From Bacteroidota bacterium (lineage in GTDB: Bacteria > Bacteroidota > Bacteroidia > Chitinophagales > Chitinophagaceae): a DNA stretch of 10,076 nucleotides. The DNA lies in the NCBI GenBank assembly GCA_023391895.1, contig JAEWAC010000057.1:1-10076 (forward strand), read 5' to 3'. The translations under genes were made by a program, and so were the position numbers. Below are positions 8,273 to 10,076 of this stretch, piece by piece (within the stretch, counting starts at the first letter, position 1; every line of letters starts with the position of its first letter). The notes under the pieces are model-generated. The model had not been told where the DNA came from. It worked only from the letters and a program-made list of their open reading frames with translations, and ran no database searches.

Positions 8273-8541
8273 GCATAAGATGAATGGATTGGGTAAAGCC
8301 GCCTGGTACTGCTTGATGGATGAAACATATGGACAGGATGGTGTACAGGTAAAGAGTTATGCGGTAAATGGAAAATAAGGAAAAAAGCTGGGTGATTGCA
8401 ACGTTTCGTACACAAGTTTCCCCAAATTCAAGGGTGATAACAGCGAGTGGGGCGGATTGTTATGCTCATTTCCGCAGTAGGAAACACGCTGGCATACTTT
8501 TCGTCTAACTAACTGTATTGTTTAATTAAAAACTTACAACT

Positions 8542-8712
8542 ATGTTACGCTGGACAGTGATATTTTTAGTAGTTGCCATCATCGCAGCTATCTTTGGATT
8601 TGGTGGTATTGCAGCAGGTGCAGCCGGCATTGCAAAAATTTTGTTTATTATTTTTATTGTGTTGTTTTTGATCAGCCTTATTGCAGGCCGGAGAGGAAGG
8701 AGTGCATTATAA
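8542..8712 (+). CDS. DUF1328 (YtjA-type) small membrane protein
   Basis: A 56-residue protein starting MLRWTVIFLVVAIIAAIFGF and continuing GGIAAGAAGIAKILF. This is the recognisable pattern of the DUF1328/YtjA family of tiny inner-membrane proteins, common in many bacteria and of unknown function. Two hydrophobic segments are visible (about residues 4-31, Gly/Ala rich, and 33-48), followed by a basic tail AGRRGRSAL. Length equals the family norm, so it is complete. It stands alone: about 270 bp after the SDR, with its own terminator 48 bp after the stop, so it is probably a separate transcription unit. Members are often linked to envelope or stress responses, but nothing here shows that. Confidence 0.9.
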   Translation: MLRWTVIFLVVAIIAAIFGFGGIAAGAAGIAKILFIIFIVLFLISLIAGRRGRSAL

Positions 8713-8759
8713 TAATCTCTTTTCTAATTGTTTAAATACCCAATTGAAAAAAGCAGTTT

Positions 8760-8788
8760 GCCCTGGCACAAAGCCGGGGCTTTTTTTT
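8760..8788 (+). terminator. Rho-independent terminator after the DUF1328 gene
   Basis: An 8-bp stem, GCCCTGGC (8760-8767) with GCCGGGGC (8773-8780), has one G-U pair and a 5-nt ACAAA loop. Eight T follow (8781-8788). It sits 48 bp after the DUF1328 stop codon, and A-rich DNA just before it gives weak bidirectional character. Confidence 0.9.
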
Positions 8789-9061
8789 ACAGTCAACAGC
8801 ATCTATTCAACTCTTTTACGCCAAGTTGTTCCAATCTAATGGAATAGCCGTGCAAGGACAAAGCTGTCTCATTTCAGTGAGCTACATGCACTGTTCAAAG
8901 TGGAGGTGTAGAATGCAACATTTATTTCATGCTTTTGTGCTAACAGCATCTCGTAAGTCTATTTATGCAGTAACCGGCAGTGGGTTGCTAAAACTCTGGT
9001 CTTGTCGGCAACTGGTCTGCCCTAAAGTCTCTCTCTTTCACAGCTCTAGCTGTTATGGCCA

Positions 9062-9081
9062 TATGGACTTTTAGAAGAGTT
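9062..9081 (+). repeat. Intergenic 20-bp motif, copy F
   Basis: The sequence TATGGACTTTTAGAAGAGTT fits the six-copy consensus. It faces copy E, on the other strand, across a gap of 14 bp. Together they make an imperfect inverted repeat bounded by ATATGG (9061) and CCATAT (ends 9115). Confidence 0.45.
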
Positions 9082-9095
9082 TACTGTTCTATTGC

Positions 9096-9114
9096 AACTT
9101 CTTTAAAACCCATA
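9096..9114 (-). repeat. Intergenic 20-bp motif, copy E (minus strand, one base shorter)
   Basis: Read on the minus strand this is TATGGGTTTTAAAGAAGTT, followed by GCAA. It equals copy B and its flank except for one missing base and one substitution. It pairs with copy F to form a roughly 55-bp imperfect inverted repeat in the middle of the gene-free region. Confidence 0.5.
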
Positions 9115-9353
9115 TTATATATAAGCAGCCGGCATCCGCTATACATTCAGTAGATAACAGTACAAATAACCGAAAATTTCAAAGTCATATGCTGGGCCCA
9201 TCAACAAGAAATGCTGGTGGGTGGAGTTTCAGGGTTTTGCCTGGTTGTGGAAGGGGGTGTTTTCTCTGAATGAAGTTTACAAATCATGGTATTGCCCGGT
9301 CGGGCGCAGGGCGCGGAAGATCTGAATAAGGTGTGGAAAATGGTCTAAATGGC

Positions 9354-9383
9354 AGAGCTTCAGTTTTTTACAACTGAAACTCT
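9354..9383. promoter_or_regulatory. 30-bp palindrome upstream of the ROK gene, candidate operator
   Basis: Arms AGAGCTTCAGTT (9354-9365) and AACTGAAACTCT (9372-9383) are reverse complements except at one position, with a 6-nt TTTTAC centre. The site lies about 100 bp before the ROK start codon. No T run follows, so termination is unlikely. Symmetric sites in front of a ROK regulator gene are often autoregulatory operators, but that link is inferred. Confidence 0.4.
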
Positions 9384-9407
9384 TAATTAACTCCAACTAA
9401 CTTTTTA

Positions 9408-9444
9408 AATTATTTAAAAACTTTTATGAATTATTTAAGAAGTT
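9408..9444 (+). repeat. Tandem 16-bp A/T-rich direct repeat before the ROK gene
   Basis: AATTATTTAAAAACTT (9408-9423) and AATTATTTAAGAAGTT (9429-9444) match at 14 of 16 positions and start 21 bp apart, close to two helical turns. A third TTATTTAA follows at 9443-9450. The first unit overlaps a perfect palindrome TTAAAT-T-ATTTAA (9405-9417). ROK repressors are known to bind A/T-rich sites, so this may be an operator or part of an UP-like promoter region. Confidence 0.4.
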
Positions 9445-9483
9445 ATTTAACTTAAACTTAATTTTAGAGCAAATAACTGCATT

Positions 9484-10076
9484 TTGAGTAAAAGTATTGC
9501 GGATAAGAAAAGTTTCTATCAAAAGAAGATTTTGAAGGAACTCTATTTTGCGGATGCGCTTTCCTGTGCAGAGATTGGCGTCAGGATCGATAAGAGTTTT
9601 CCGATTACCACGAAACTGCTGAGCGACCTGCTGGAGGAAGGATACATCACAGAAACCGGCTTTGCCCCTTCAACCGGAGGCCGGAGACCTTTAACGTACG
9701 CGCTGCAGCAGGATGTAATGTATATCGTAGCGGTGGCCATGGACCAGTTTGTAACCCGCATTTGCATCATGAACATGCACAACCAGTTTGTTACAAACCT
9801 GGAACGGTTTGAATTGCCGTTGCCCGAAAATGCACAGGCGCTCGATGTGCTGATTGAAAAGATTGACAGTGTAATACAGGCATCGGGAATTGCCAGAAGC
9901 AAAATAGTAGGTGTGGGCATTGGTATGCCGGGCTTTGTGGATGTGGTAAAAGGCATCAATTATTCTTTTTTACCAACGGAGGGTAAAAATCTTACCCAAT
10001 ACATTTCCGATGCCATTGCCTTGCCGGTTTTTATTGACAATGATTCCAGCCTGATAGCGCTGGCGGAGTTGCGGTT
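9484..10076 (+). CDS. ROK-family transcriptional regulator (N-terminal part, cut by window end)
   Basis: The first 197 residues of a probable sugar-responsive repressor. Residues about 12-58 form a winged helix-turn-helix, with a GRRP wing (66-69), as in NagC/Mlc/XylR-type ROK proteins. The sugar-kinase-like domain follows, with GVGIGMPGFVD (143-153) and FIDNDSSLIALAE (Asp187 at the usual ROK Asp). The phosphate-binding DxGGT motif expected near residue 85 is replaced by VAVAMDQFVTR, so it is probably a regulator without kinase activity. The start is TTG 9484: the frame is open upstream only to 9451 with no ATG, and the helix-turn-helix begins shortly after. The C-terminal zinc motif would lie beyond the window. 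It follows a long spacer with candidate operators, so it probably opens the next locus and may regulate itself. Whether it controls the dehydratase/SDR pair is open. Confidence 0.88.
   Translation, partial: MSKSIADKKSFYQKKILKELYFADALSCAEIGVRIDKSFPITTKLLSDLLEEGYITETGFAPSTGGRRPLTYALQQDVMYIVAVAMDQFVTRICIMNMHNQFVTNLERFELPLPENAQALDVLIEKIDSVIQASGIARSKIVGVGIGMPGFVDVVKGINYSFLPTEGKNLTQYISDAIALPVFIDNDSSLIALAELR

Larger units (their letters stand above)
8789..9483. other. Long intergenic region between DUF1328 and ROK genes, no supportable gene
   Basis: About 695 bp follow the DUF1328 terminator. The longest open frame (8826-9074, 82 codons from a TTG) has a Cys/Ser-rich composition unlike any family I recognise and is probably chance. 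A 50-codon open stretch around 9190-9330 lacks a start. No tRNA is visible. Structure seen: motif copies F and E as an inverted pair (9061-9115), small palindromes at 9040-9053 (ACAGCT-CT-AGCTGT) and 9294-9305 (GCCCG-GT-CGGGC, no T tract), then the palindrome and tandem repeats just before the ROK gene, listed separately. Composition turns very A/T rich from about 9380. Confidence 0.6.

Noticed and set aside
8280..8378. 32-codon ATG open frame 7 bp after the SDR stop (MNGLGKAAWYCLMDETYGQD...)
   Set aside because: Well placed for a small co-transcribed gene, but too short and without any recognisable family; conservation in relatives would be needed.
8469..8502. Possible promoter before DUF1328: TTTC (8469-8472) and TACTTTTC (8495-8502)
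   Set aside because: One mismatch in each element and a 22-bp spacer; suggestive only.
8826..9074. 82-codon + strand open frame from a TTG
   Set aside because: Cys/Ser-rich product with no domain or signal I recognise, a poor start, and motif copy F overlapping its end; treated as chance.

Overview
The window looks like a chromosomal segment of a Bacteroidota bacterium, most likely a soil-type member of the Chitinophagaceae. The main evidence is a SusC/SusD outer-membrane pair, a SusD lipoprotein signal, A/T-rich leaders without clear Shine-Dalgarno sites, and coding DNA clearly richer in G+C than the spacers. The family-level placement is inference; no marker gene is present. All genes recognised are on the + strand.

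Layout. 1-281: A/T-rich leader of the first operon, with a 25-bp near-perfect palindrome. 282-5013: susC-like TonB-dependent transporter and susD-like lipoprotein, closed by a strong intrinsic terminator at 5020-5049. 5051-5743: about 690 bp with no supportable gene, holding three copies of a 20-bp motif. 5744-8272: an IlvD/Edd-family sugar-acid dehydratase and an SDR dehydrogenase, 39 bp apart and probably co-transcribed. 8542-8712: a 56-residue DUF1328 membrane protein with its own terminator at 8760-8788. 8789-9483: about 695 bp without a gene, containing two more motif copies as an inverted pair and, near its end, a palindrome and a tandem repeat just before a ROK-family regulator. That regulator starts at 9484 and runs off the window.

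How the genes may work together. SusC/SusD would take a glycan or oligosaccharide across the outer membrane. The dehydratase would convert an aldonate to a 2-keto-3-deoxy sugar acid, and the SDR would oxidise either the free sugar upstream or the keto-deoxy acid downstream. This fits a non-phosphorylative sugar or sugar-acid route, but no aldolase, lactonase, glycoside hydrolase or inner-membrane transporter is in the window, so the substrate stays open. The ROK protein probably belongs to the next locus.

The least explained signal is a repeated intergenic motif (TATGRRYTTTTRRARRARWW). It has six copies, four on + and two on -, all outside genes, clustered before and just after the dehydratase gene and before the ROK gene.
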